A stretch of DNA of 28,649 bases from JABJAG01 sp038137215 (GCA_038137215.1 JAYQBG010000032.1:1-28649); one strand, 5' to 3'. Counted from the stretch's first letter, positions 15,576 through 23,354 are shown. Made by a program: numbers and translations. Notes: generated from the letters alone by a model not told the origin.

Positions 15576-16364
15576 CTACTTCTTCTCCATCGCGGCGATC
15601 AGGGCGTTGACGGCGACGTCGTGTTCGTCGGTGTGGTGGGCCAGCGCCTGGAAGGCGGCGGCCATGTCGAGCACGGTCTCGAGGCGTGAGTGCACGCCCT
15701 CGCGCAGCAGCTTCTTGGACATCCGGAGCGAATGGCCCGGGTTGGCGGCGATCTTGCCCGCCAGGATATGGGCCTCGTCCATCAGGCTCTCATGAGGCAC
15801 CACGCGGGAGACCAGCCCGCATTCGAGCGCCTCCTCGGCACCGACCATGTCGCCCGTGAAGGTCATCTCGGCGGCCTTGGACATGCCCACCAGCTTGGGC
15901 AACAGGAAGGCCCCGCCGTCGCCGGAGATGATGCCCAGCTTGGCGAAGCTCTCGGCGAAGCGCGCCTTCTCCGAGGCGATCCGGATGTCGCACATGCAGG
16001 CCAGATCGCAACCCGCGCCCACGGCGGCGCCGTTCACCGCCGCGATGGTCGGGACCTCCAGGTTGTAGAGGGTGAGTGGGATGTTGTGGATGTCGCGCTT
16101 GTAGTTGTTGCGGATCTGGTAGGGACCACCTTCCGACAGACCCTTGCGGTCGCGCATGTCCTTGACGTTGCCGCCGGCGGAAAAAGCGCTGCCCGCACCG
16201 GTGAGAATCACGCATTTGACGCTGTCGTCCCGGGAGATTTTGTCGGTCGCGTCCAGAAAGGCCTCGTACTGGCGCTCGCCCGAGAGCGGATTGCGCGCTT
16301 CGGGCTGGTTCATGGTCAGGGTGACGACCGCGCCGTCCTGTTCGTAGATCAGAAAATCACTCAT
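15576..16364 (-). CDS. Atypical enoyl-CoA hydratase/isomerase (crotonase) family protein
   Basis: 262-aa crotonase-fold protein with oxyanion-hole segments SAGGNVKDM near 62-70 and NGAAVGAGCDLACMCDIRIAS near 115-135. ATG (complement of 16362-16364) has GGAG 7 nt upstream; the frame beyond it is repeat-derived. The two Glu residues that activate water in rat mitochondrial hydratase are not kept: the first site reads GAGCD (Asp), and the second, in FAESFAKLG, aligns with Phe. Classical hydration is therefore doubtful; isomerase, hydrolase or other crotonase chemistry is possible. It is divergent from the acyl-CoA dehydrogenase pair. Confidence 0.88.
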   Translation of the reverse strand: MSDFLIYEQDGAVVTLTMNQPEARNPLSGERQYEAFLDATDKISRDDSVKCVILTGAGSAFSAGGNVKDMRDRKGLSEGGPYQIRNNYKRDIHNIPLTLYNLEVPTIAAVNGAAVGAGCDLACMCDIRIASEKARFAESFAKLGIISGDGGAFLLPKLVGMSKAAEMTFTGDMVGAEEALECGLVSRVVPHESLMDEAHILAGKIAANPGHSLRMSKKLLREGVHSRLETVLDMAAAFQALAHHTDEHDVAVNALIAAMEKK

Positions 16365-16464
16365 GGGGGTTCTCCGGGAAACGCATTTTGTTGTTCCGGG
16401 TATCGTACTACTTCTGCCGGACCGGTGAGAAGGGCGTGAACGAACCTGTCTGGTCTGCCCAGCC

Positions 16465-16554
16465 GTCGCCCCTGCGAAGGCAGGGGTCCGTTGTCGCTGG
16501 CGGTTGCCGAGTTTAGTATCGGCGCTAATGGATGCCTGCCTGCGCAGGCATGAC
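16465..16554. repeat. Family A palindromic repeat, copy 2
   Basis: Two strong sub-hairpins, CCCCTGC-GAAG-GCAGGGG near 16469 and TGCCTGCGCAGGCA near 16537, bracket an AT-richer centre with GGCGCTAATGGATGCC. It occupies the divergent region between the crotonase and acyl-CoA dehydrogenase genes, so promoters must lie within or beside it. Confidence 0.6.
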
Positions 16555-16619
16555 AATCAGGTCTGGTATTGGTCTCCGGTTGCCTGATACGACTGATTGA
16601 GAAACGCGTCAGGAGAAAG

Positions 16620-17786
16620 ATGCCATCACTCACGTTCGAGCCATGTGACCTGCCGCCCGAAGCCGAAGCGCTTCGCGGCGAGGCGCGGGCGTTCCTGGAT
16701 GCGGAGCTCAAAGGGTTTCCTGTGGCCGCGCGCGCCAGGTCCTGGGTCGGGTTCGATGCCGGTTTCTCGCGCAAGCTGGGGGCGCAGGGCTGGCTGGGGA
16801 TGACCTGGCCCGAGCCCTGGGGACGGAACGCGAGCGCGCTGGAACGTTATGTGGTGATCGAGGAACTGCTAGCCGCCGGCGCGCCGGTCGCCGCCCACTG
16901 GATCGCCGAGCGTCAGAGCGGGCCGCTGCTGCTGCGCTTCGGCACGGATGAGCAGCGCGAGCGTATCCTGCCCGGCATCGCCGCCGGGGAAACCTATTTC
17001 TGTATCGGCATGAGCGAGCCGGATTCCGGGTCGGACCTGGCCTCGATCCGCTCGAAGGCCGTGAGGGCCGAGGTGAACGGTGAGCCCGGCTGGGTCGTAA
17101 ATGGCCGGAAGGTCTGGACCACCTATGCCCAGCATTCCCACTGGATGATCGCGCTGCTGCGCACGGGCGAGGCGGGGGAGAACCGTCATGGCGGGACCAG
17201 CCAGTTCCTGATCGATCTGTCCTCGCCCGGCGTGGAGGTGCGGCCGATCCGCAACATGATCGGCGATGAGGAGTTCAACGAGGTCACCTTCGACGAGGTT
17301 TTCGTGCCCGACGCTATGCGCATCGGGGCCGAGGGCGAAGGCTGGCAGCAGGTGACCGCCGAGCTGGCCTTCGAGCGCAGCGGTCCGGACCGGTTCCTGA
17401 GCGCATTTGCCCTTCTGGTTGAGCTGGTGCGCTTTGTAGGCACCCTGCCGCCCGAGGCTGTTGCGGGTGCTCACGACGCGGTCGGACGGCTTTATGCTCA
17501 CCTGTCGACCCTGCGCGCCCTGTCGATCTCCGTGGCGACTCAGCTGGATGCGGGTGCGGATCCCGCGCTGGAGGCCGCCGTGGTCAAGGATATGGGCGTT
17601 GCCTTCGAGCAGTCGATCCCGGAAATCGCCCAGCAGATACTGGGCGTGGCCCCGCGGGTTGCGGGCGGCAGCGATTTTGAGGCTGCGCTGGCCTATGTGC
17701 AGCAGGCCTGCGTGTCGTTTTCCCTGCGCGGCGGCACCACCGAAATCATGCGCGGCGTGATCGCCCGCGGGCTGGGGTTGCGGTGA
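16620..17786 (+). CDS. Acyl-CoA dehydrogenase, larger subunit of probable heteromeric pair
   Basis: 388-aa acyl-CoA dehydrogenase; ATG 16620 follows AGGAG. FAD-binding CIGMSEPDSGSDLASIRSKA and the middle-domain NGRKVWTTYAQHSHW are clear, as is the C-terminal LRGGTTEIMRGVIARGLGLR. The usual EGT catalytic Glu near the C-terminus is GGT here; the likely base is an upstream Glu (E248 or E252 in AELAFERSGP), as in FadE26/FadE28-type enzymes. It oxidises an acyl-CoA at C2-C3 and passes electrons to ETF. The second, shorter subunit lies 104 bp downstream, the arrangement of alpha2beta2 heterotetramers used for bulky or branched substrates in actinobacterial steroid degradation. Substrate is inferred only in outline. 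Confidence 0.92.
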   Translation: MPSLTFEPCDLPPEAEALRGEARAFLDAELKGFPVAARARSWVGFDAGFSRKLGAQGWLGMTWPEPWGRNASALERYVVIEELLAAGAPVAAHWIAERQSGPLLLRFGTDEQRERILPGIAAGETYFCIGMSEPDSGSDLASIRSKAVRAEVNGEPGWVVNGRKVWTTYAQHSHWMIALLRTGEAGENRHGGTSQFLIDLSSPGVEVRPIRNMIGDEEFNEVTFDEVFVPDAMRIGAEGEGWQQVTAELAFERSGPDRFLSAFALLVELVRFVGTLPPEAVAGAHDAVGRLYAHLSTLRALSISVATQLDAGADPALEAAVVKDMGVAFEQSIPEIAQQILGVAPRVAGGSDFEAALAYVQQACVSFSLRGGTTEIMRGVIARGLGLR

Positions 17787-17807
17787 TGGGCCGATTGACG
17801 GAGCAAA

Positions 17808-17877
17808 CCCACCTCACCCCGACCCTCTCCTCCCGGGAGGAGAGGGTGGCGCGCGCTGATGCGCCGGGTGAGGTGGG
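17808..17877. repeat. Family C nested palindrome between acyl-CoA dehydrogenase genes
   Basis: An outer 12-bp stem (CCCACCTCACCC at 17808 with GGGTGAGGTGGG at 17866) encloses a perfect 26-bp palindrome at 17822-17847 with arms ACCCTCTCCTCCC and its complement. A 5-bp hairpin GGCGC/GCGCC lies at 17848-17865. The result is a three-way-junction-like fold in the mRNA. The final G-rich arm lies about 13 nt before the next ATG and may supply its ribosome site. Confidence 0.75.
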
Positions 17878-17890
17878 GGATGCACCGTTC

Positions 17891-18868
17891 ATGACCGACA
17901 CTCGCCACATGATCGCCGAGACGGCTGAGCGGCTGTTTGCGGACCATCTGGATCAAACGACCCGGGAGGCTGCCGAGGAAGGCACCTGGCCCGCGGCCCT
18001 GTGGGATGCCGTTGCGGCCAACGGCCTCGACCGGGTGCTGGTGCCTGAAGAGACCGGCGGGTTCGGCGGGGACTGGGCAGATGCGTTCGTGATCCTGCGC
18101 GCGGCAGGCAAACACGCTGCACCGGTGCCGCTGGCCGAGACCATCGGGGCGAGCTGGCTGCTGACGCAAGCCGGCGCGAAGCTACCGGAGGGGCCCTTGA
18201 GCCTTGCCGATGATGCGGCGCGGGTGCCATGGGCCCTGCACGGGGTCTGTGTGGTTGCTTCTCACAAGACCCGCTTCGTCGTGTGCCGACCGTCCACCGA
18301 AGAAGTGCCCCCCGGGCACAACATCGGGCGCGACCCGCGCGAGGCAATCCGCCGCGACTTCGAACCGGCAGACACCCATGCCGGCGATGTGGCCGCCATC
18401 GGCGCGCTGGTGCGGTCCTGCCAGATGGCGGGGGCGGTCACGCAGGTGCTCGATCTGTGCGTCACCTATGCCGGGGAACGGGTTCAGTTCGGGCGACCCA
18501 TCGGGAAATTCCAGGCGATCCAGCAGCAGCTGGCGATCCTCGCCGGACAGGCGGCTGCCGCGGACATGGCCGCGCAGACGGCGTGCCGCGCGCTGGACCG
18601 TACCGGCGATGCCCGCTTCGAGATTGCGAGTGCAAAAATCCGCACCGGAGAAGCCGCCGGACAGGCCTGCGCGATTGCGCATCAGGTGTTCGGCGCCATC
18701 GGCTTCACCGAGGAGCATCATCTCCACCATCTCACCCGCCGTCTGTGGTCCTGGCGGGCCGAGTTCGGAACCGAAAGCGTCTGGGCGCAGCGGCTGGGCC
18801 GAATGGTCGTCGAACAGGGTGCCGATGCCCTCTGGCCGGGTCTGACGGGTCTTAACGCCTCGCCATAG
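17891..18868 (+). CDS. Acyl-CoA dehydrogenase-like smaller subunit
   Basis: 325 aa, shorter than normal (about 380). ATG 17891 is chosen; the frame reaches 17783 only through the repeat. The N-terminal helical domain (PEETGGFGGDWADAFVILRAAG, about 53-74) and C-terminal domain (YAGERVQFGRPIGKFQAIQQ, about 194-213) are present. The middle beta-domain is shrunken and irregular, and the C-terminal HHLTRRLWSWRAEFG replaces a Glu-bearing end. It looks like the non-catalytic or FAD-completing partner of the gene upstream, as in FadE29/FadE27-type pairs. The heteromer is an inference from gene order and complementary defects. Confidence 0.86.
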   Translation: MTDTRHMIAETAERLFADHLDQTTREAAEEGTWPAALWDAVAANGLDRVLVPEETGGFGGDWADAFVILRAAGKHAAPVPLAETIGASWLLTQAGAKLPEGPLSLADDAARVPWALHGVCVVASHKTRFVVCRPSTEEVPPGHNIGRDPREAIRRDFEPADTHAGDVAAIGALVRSCQMAGAVTQVLDLCVTYAGERVQFGRPIGKFQAIQQQLAILAGQAAAADMAAQTACRALDRTGDARFEIASAKIRTGEAAGQACAIAHQVFGAIGFTEEHHLHHLTRRLWSWRAEFGTESVWAQRLGRMVVEQGADALWPGLTGLNASP

Positions 18869-18871
18869 CTT

Positions 18872-18902
18872 CGTCATACCCGGACTTGATCCAGGCATGA
18901 CG
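18872..18902. repeat. Solo half of family A2 repeat
   Basis: CGTCAT...ATGACG hairpin with core CCCGGACTTGATCC, three bases after the stop of the small acyl-CoA dehydrogenase subunit. It matches one arm of the 15458-15556 element and may act as a transcript-end hairpin. Confidence 0.6.
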
Positions 18903-18976
18903 AGTGAAGATGGCTGATGCTTGGCCGCGGACCTTCAAGCAGATAGGCTATGACCAGTGTGAGGGGGACATTCATC

Positions 18977-19816
18977 GTGCAATTCGTCAGTTTTTTGGGA
19001 GGTTCCGGCCCGACCTATGGGTTGGTTGTGGGCGACGGCGTCGTCGATCTGGGCCGGCGCGGTCCCCATGCGAGCCTGAGGGCGGCGATTGCCGCAGGGG
19101 ACCTGTTGGAGGCCGGCGCCGCCGCCGCTGGGGAAACGCCGGATGCGAATCTTTCTGACATCACCTCCCTGCCGATCATCCCTGATCCGGTGCACATCTT
19201 CTGCGCGGGTAAAAACTACAAGGATCATGTGGAAGAGATGGGGTTCGAGATGCCCGAGCATCTCTCCCTGTTCCTCAAGGCCAACAGCACGCTGGTTGGC
19301 CATGGTGGCAAGATGATCCGCCCGAAGATGTCCGGATGCCTCGATTTCGAGGGCGAACTTTGCGCCGTAATCGGCAAGACCACGCGGCATGTTTCCGAGG
19401 CCGAGGCCCTTGACCACGTAGCGGGCTACACGATCATGGTGGATGGCAGCGTCAGGGACTTCCAGAAGCACTCGGTCACCGCCGGAAAGAATTTCCACGC
19501 CACCGGCCCGCTGGGGCCGGTGATGACCACGGCGGATGAGATCCCCGATCCGGCGCAATTGCACATCACCACCCGGCTGAACGGTGATGTGGTGCAGGAT
19601 TGCGGTACGGACATGCTGATTTTCGATCTGCCCCACATTATTGCCTACCTGTCGCAGGTAACGGAGTTACAGCCCGGCGATGTGGTCGCCACCGGCTCAC
19701 CCGAGGGCTCGGGCGCGGGCCGCACGCCGCCGCTCTGGATGCAGGGCGGCGACCGGCTTGAGGTTGAAGTTTCGAAGATCGGAACACTGTCCGTCGATGT
19801 CATCGACGAACACTGA
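18977..19816 (+). CDS. Fumarylacetoacetase-fold hydrolase/isomerase (second copy)
   Basis: 279 aa from GTG 18977, chosen because GAGGGGGA lies 9 nt upstream and the product then starts QFVSF, as in relatives; ATG 18950 would add nine residues. Metal ligands are E125 and E127 in CLDFEGELCAVIG and D156 in YTIMVDGSVRD, with K171 in AGKNFHATGPLGP and the final GDVVATGSPEGSG strand. The family includes hydratases, isomerases and decarboxylases of meta-cleavage pathways and acylpyruvate hydrolases. The gene is 12 bp upstream of an extradiol dioxygenase, which supports processing a ring-cleavage product. It differs strongly from the copy at 6188, so this is not a recent duplication. Confidence 0.92.
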   Translation: MQFVSFLGGSGPTYGLVVGDGVVDLGRRGPHASLRAAIAAGDLLEAGAAAAGETPDANLSDITSLPIIPDPVHIFCAGKNYKDHVEEMGFEMPEHLSLFLKANSTLVGHGGKMIRPKMSGCLDFEGELCAVIGKTTRHVSEAEALDHVAGYTIMVDGSVRDFQKHSVTAGKNFHATGPLGPVMTTADEIPDPAQLHITTRLNGDVVQDCGTDMLIFDLPHIIAYLSQVTELQPGDVVATGSPEGSGAGRTPPLWMQGGDRLEVEVSKIGTLSVDVIDEH

Positions 19817-19828
19817 GGGGGAACAGCC

Positions 19829-20731
19829 ATGACCATCACCCGTGTCGAGAAGCTGATTTATGGTGTTGAGGATATGGAGGCGGGCATCCGCTACTACCGG
19901 GATTGGGGTCTGGAGCCGCTCGAGGGCAGTTCCCAGCGGGCGATGTTCCGCACCCGGGTGTATCAGACCATCGAGCTGCGTCCGGCCGACGATCCGCTGC
20001 TGCCGCCCACACCCGATCCGGCGAAATCAACCCTGCGGGCCGCGATCTGGGGTGTGGCCGATGCCGACAGCCTGACCGCGATGGTGGCTGATGTCTCGCG
20101 CGACCGGGATGTGCGCGAAGATGAGGGCGTGTTCTGGTTTGCCGATGAAAGCGGTAATTCCCTGGGGCTGACGGTCGCGCAGCCGGTCGAGGCGGAGGTC
20201 GATCTGGTGCCGGTGAATGTGAACAAGATCGAGCCGCGGATGAACGACTTCATCGACCCCAAGGCCCAGGCGAACCCGATCCGCATCGGCCATGTGGTCT
20301 ATGCCATCGAGATGGCGGATCGTGAGAAGGCCGTTGGATTCTATCTCGACCGTCTCGGGTTCTGCCTGTCGGACAGCACGAAAACCGGCGGCGATTTCAT
20401 GCGCTGCGGCGGCAGCCACGACCACCACAATCTGTTCCTGATCAGCCGGGCCGACCGTAACGCCTTCGATCACGCCTCCTTCGAGGTCGAGAATTTCGAC
20501 ATGGTGATGATGGGCGGCAAATACATGAAGGAAGCCGGCTGGGAGGCCGACACCACCCCGGGCCGGCATATCCTGGGGTCAAACTATTACTGGTATTTCC
20601 GGAACCCCTGCGGCGGCAACACCGAGTATTTCGCCGATATGGACCGGATGGACGACAACTGGGAGCCCCGCATCTGGGAGGAAAGCCCCGGTTTCTCGCT
20701 CTGGGCCCTCGACGACACGACGATGGCCTAA
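19829..20731 (+). CDS. Type I extradiol ring-cleavage dioxygenase (VOC superfamily)
   Basis: 300-aa two-module VOC protein; GAGGGGGAA precedes ATG 19829. The C-terminal module holds the iron ligands H155 (IGHVVYAIE), H215 (FDHASFEVE) and E266 (NTEYFADMD). Second-shell residues H200 (DHHNLFL), H247 (PGRHILGSNYYWYF) and Y256 fall at or within one residue of those in homoprotocatechuate 2,3-dioxygenase (155, 214, 267, 200, 248, 257). It should therefore be a working Fe(II)- or Mn(II)-dependent meta-cleaving enzyme for a catechol-like diol. V157 replaces the Asn of that enzyme, and the substrate-side N-terminal module is divergent, so a different ring is likely. It forms an operon with the FAH gene. 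Confidence 0.88.
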   Translation: MTITRVEKLIYGVEDMEAGIRYYRDWGLEPLEGSSQRAMFRTRVYQTIELRPADDPLLPPTPDPAKSTLRAAIWGVADADSLTAMVADVSRDRDVREDEGVFWFADESGNSLGLTVAQPVEAEVDLVPVNVNKIEPRMNDFIDPKAQANPIRIGHVVYAIEMADREKAVGFYLDRLGFCLSDSTKTGGDFMRCGGSHDHHNLFLISRADRNAFDHASFEVENFDMVMMGGKYMKEAGWEADTTPGRHILGSNYYWYFRNPCGGNTEYFADMDRMDDNWEPRIWEESPGFSLWALDDTTMA

Positions 20732-20744
20732 GATGCCGTCGAAG

Positions 20745-20809
20745 CCCTCACCCTGAGCCTGACGAAGGGCGAGGGCGAAACCTCATACTTCGACAGGCTC
20801 AGCATGAGG
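20745..20809. repeat. Family B palindromic repeat, copy 1
   Basis: The left arm CCTCACCCTGAGCCTG and right arm CAGGCTCAGCATGAGG pair at 14 of 16 positions, with an inner CCCTC/GAGGG hairpin. It lies between the convergent dioxygenase and carboxypeptidase genes and could terminate both transcripts. Confidence 0.7.
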
Positions 20810-20843
20810 TTTCTGCGGGCGCGCGGCAAGGTTTGCGCCCGTG

Positions 20844-21974
20844 CTATTCCGCGTTCAGCACGGCCAGCATGGCGTCGAGATGGGCCACACCGAAGGCCTT
20901 GGTGCGGGCCGGGGACCAGCCAAAGGTCGTGTCCGGGCGGTCGGCATTGTCCTTGAAGGGCATTTCCAGGGTCAGCGCCAGGCACCCGAATTCCTCGGCC
21001 ACCCAGTTCGAGCAGAGGGTCATGTTGCCCTTTCCCGGCTTGGCGTCAGGGTAGCCATATTTGGTCTGAAAATCCGCGCTCGCGCCCAGGAGCGCGTTGG
21101 AGAAAACCTGCTGCAGTGATTTCTGGCGTTCGCTGAGCGAGGGAATCCCCATCATTCCGGCGAGGAAGTTATAGGGCAGGGCCTCGTCGCCATGGACGTC
21201 GAGGCAAAAATCGACGCCGGTCGCCTGCATGCGTTCGCGCACCACGAACACTTCCGGGCTCCGCTCCATCGCCGGGTTCGACCATTCCCGGTTCAGGTTC
21301 GCCCCGGCAGCGTTGGTGCGCAGATGGCCGCGGCGCACGCCGTCCGGGTTCATGTTCGGAACGATATGGAACACCGCGCGTTCGCGGAGCGCCTGCGCGG
21401 TGCGGTCTGAGGGGTCGAGCAGGCGGTCGAGGAAGCCCTCCATCCACCACTCGGCCATGCTCTCACCGGGATGCTGACGGGCGATCGCCCAGAAATTCTG
21501 TTTGTCGGCAGACGGCGTACCGATGCGCAGCAAATCTATCACCTGGCCGTCCAGCGTCTCGCCGAGGACTTCCAGCGCCACGCCATCGGCCTGCTGGGCC
21601 CGAGCGACCAGGCGCGCATGCTGCTCCATCGTGTAGGGCGCGAAATACGCGTACCAGACGGCATCGGTCGCGGGTGTGTGGGCAATGGTCAGCACACCAT
21701 CGTCATAGCTGGTCGGCACCCGCATCCAGGTTTCCCGGTCTGTGGAGGCGACCGCCTGATAGCCCTCCCAGCCCTTGGGATAGGCCGCGTCCTTCGCGTT
21801 CATGATCTTCAGCGAAACCGGCATGCCCTTCGCGCCGGTCAGCCGGAAATGGAACCACATGTAGAAGTCGGAGTTGTTGTCCTTGCTGATCTCCAGCTGG
21901 ATATCGCCGGGATCATCGGCCCTCAGGCAGACGATATTGCCGCTGTCGAAATTGCTGCTGACGTGAAGGGGCAT
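20844..21974 (-). CDS. M14-family zinc carboxypeptidase (cytosolic carboxypeptidase-like)
   Basis: 376 aa from ATG at the complement of 21972-21974, with CGGAG upstream; the extension to 22067 is repeat sequence. There is no signal peptide, so it is cytosolic. An N-terminal beta-domain of about 115 residues precedes the peptidase domain, as in the CCP/PaCCP group. Zinc ligands are H168 and E171 in RQHPGESMAEWW, and H261 in CLDVHGDEALP. NMNPDGVRRGHLRTNAAGANLNREW carries the substrate-binding Asn/Arg, and the general base is E337 in LTLEMPFKD. All catalytic parts are intact. Cytosolic CCPs trim C-terminal amino acids, often Glu in eukaryotes; the bacterial substrate is unknown. Confidence 0.92.
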   Translation of the reverse strand: MPLHVSSNFDSGNIVCLRADDPGDIQLEISKDNNSDFYMWFHFRLTGAKGMPVSLKIMNAKDAAYPKGWEGYQAVASTDRETWMRVPTSYDDGVLTIAHTPATDAVWYAYFAPYTMEQHARLVARAQQADGVALEVLGETLDGQVIDLLRIGTPSADKQNFWAIARQHPGESMAEWWMEGFLDRLLDPSDRTAQALRERAVFHIVPNMNPDGVRRGHLRTNAAGANLNREWSNPAMERSPEVFVVRERMQATGVDFCLDVHGDEALPYNFLAGMMGIPSLSERQKSLQQVFSNALLGASADFQTKYGYPDAKPGKGNMTLCSNWVAEEFGCLALTLEMPFKDNADRPDTTFGWSPARTKAFGVAHLDAMLAVLNAE

Positions 21975-22017
21975 ACGGTTGCTCCGGTGAGATAGGTGAG
22001 CGCGGGAACGAAATTCG

Positions 22018-22106
22018 CCATGCCCGCGCAGGCGGGCATCCATAAACGCCGATGCTTGACGGGGCAACGCCTGTGTTTATGGGTTCCCGCCTCCGCGGGA
22101 ACGACC
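22018..22106. repeat. Family A palindromic repeat, copy 3
   Basis: The left arm at 22021-22053 is identical over 33 nt to 13388-13420. The right arm, GTTTATGGGTTCCCGCCTCC near 22075-22094 continuing GCGGGAACG, is its inverted degenerate copy. It fills the gap between the peptidase start and the stop of the PRISE-like gene, both on the minus strand. Confidence 0.75.
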
Positions 22107-22123
22107 GGCAGAGGATGTCGTGC

Positions 22124-23170
22124 CTAGGGGATGATCCGGTTGTCGCGCAGTTTCGAGAGCTGGCGTGTGATGGTAGCCGGGGTGTCCCAGAGATCGTTCC
22201 AGCCAGTGCCGACGATCTTGGTCAGGCTGGAGACCTGATCGAAATCGTTGCCCAGCGCTATATCTAGATAGGCCCAGTTGACGATCTGGTCCAGCTTATA
22301 GGGCTGCAGGCCGTGCGCGGTGACCAGCCGGTCCCAGACCGGGCCCTTGTCGGCCATGGTCTCGGATATCGTCACGGGCTTCGGTGCGCCAACCTCCAGC
22401 TCGAAAAACGCCGCAATCCGCGGCCAGACGTGTTCCCAGCGGAACAGATCGCCATTGGTGATGTTGAAGGCGTTGTTGGCCGCCGCCGGTGTGGTCGCGA
22501 CCCAGGCCATGGCACGGGCGAGAAGCTCCACATCGATCATCTGGTAGAGCCGGCCATAAAACCCGGGATCGCCCGGCCAGTGCAGGGTATCCCCTTCGGC
22601 CCGGGACAGTGCGCCATAACAGGCGATCCCCGTCAGCAGGTTCATGGCGCTGCCGGTCGAAAATCCCCAGACCCCGTGGGGCCGCAGGGTGGACCAGGTC
22701 CAGGCGCGGCCTGCCTGCCGCGCTTCCAGCCAGTCCTGCTGGGCGTGATAGAAATGGGTCACGGCGGGACGCGGATCATCCTCGCGTGCGGGGGTGCGGT
22801 ATTTACCCAGAAATGTGCCGTACCACTTCGCCCCGTGCATCAGCTGCACATGTTGCAGGTCTGTGGCCACCGGTTCGATGGCATCCATCAGGTTTTCGAG
22901 CATACCCACATTGACCGGAATTTCCGCCGCGATGTCGGGGTTCGGGCTGTAGGCGGTGAAAAACACATGGGTTACCTGGTTGAGGTCTGCGAGGGCGGTT
23001 GCCGTGGCCGCGGCGTCGTGCAGGTCCACCGAGCGAAACTGCGCCGAAGTCTCGAAGTCGGGGGCCCGGCGCGACAGCGCGACCACCGACCACGCCGGGT
23101 CCTTGTCGAGATGCTCCACCAGTGCCCGCCCGGTGACACCGAGAGCGCCTGCGATGAGGGCTGTGGGCAT
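22124..23170 (-). CDS. PRISE-like SDR (progesterone 5-beta-reductase / iridoid synthase relative)
   Basis: 348-aa extended SDR. The start ATG (complement of 23168-23170) has GGGAG 9 nt upstream. The nucleotide motif ALIAGALGVTG opens the protein. The signature spots of PRISE enzymes are present: VFFTAYSPNP (69-78), K115 in LMHGAKWYG, Y141 in HFYHAQQDWL, TLRPHGVWGFS, and FNITNGDLFRWEHVWP. In plant members the matching Lys and Tyr reduce the C=C bond of enones with NADPH. It is a little shorter than plant enzymes (about 388 aa). The natural bacterial substrate is unknown; an enone made in the local pathway is a guess. A family B repeat lies just upstream of its start. Confidence 0.85.
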   Translation of the reverse strand: MPTALIAGALGVTGRALVEHLDKDPAWSVVALSRRAPDFETSAQFRSVDLHDAAATATALADLNQVTHVFFTAYSPNPDIAAEIPVNVGMLENLMDAIEPVATDLQHVQLMHGAKWYGTFLGKYRTPAREDDPRPAVTHFYHAQQDWLEARQAGRAWTWSTLRPHGVWGFSTGSAMNLLTGIACYGALSRAEGDTLHWPGDPGFYGRLYQMIDVELLARAMAWVATTPAAANNAFNITNGDLFRWEHVWPRIAAFFELEVGAPKPVTISETMADKGPVWDRLVTAHGLQPYKLDQIVNWAYLDIALGNDFDQVSSLTKIVGTGWNDLWDTPATITRQLSKLRDNRIIP

Positions 23171-23192
23171 TCAGGTGTCTCCCTTCTGGAAG

Positions 23193-23260
23193 GCACCCTC
23201 GTCCTGAGTTTGACGAAGGAGAGGGTGCGAAACTCATGCTTCGTCAGGCTCAGCATGAGG
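23193..23260. repeat. Family B palindromic repeat, copy 2
   Basis: GCACCCTC (23193-23200) pairs perfectly with GAGGGTGC (23221-23228), and GTCCTGAG... with CAGGCTCAGCATGAGG as in the other copies. It ends about 95 bp before the operator-like site at 23355 and sits 22 bp upstream of the PRISE-like start codon, so it is probably in that mRNA's leader. Confidence 0.65.
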
Positions 23261-23354
23261 ATGTCGGTGTTTGTTGGCGCGTTGCGGCCAGCGTCGAATC
23301 GTAGTTTAGCCGGGAACCCGGCGAAAAGCCTGCTTTCAGGGCTTGGACAGCCAA

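Noticed and set aside
17808..17877. Coding sequence for an N-terminal extension of the small dehydrogenase subunit
   Set aside because: The open frame reaches 17783, but this part is a palindromic repeat also present outside genes, so the start was placed at ATG 17891.
6188..19816. Recent duplication of the two fumarylacetoacetase-fold genes
   Set aside because: The two proteins differ in length and throughout outside the metal motifs, so they are distant paralogues.
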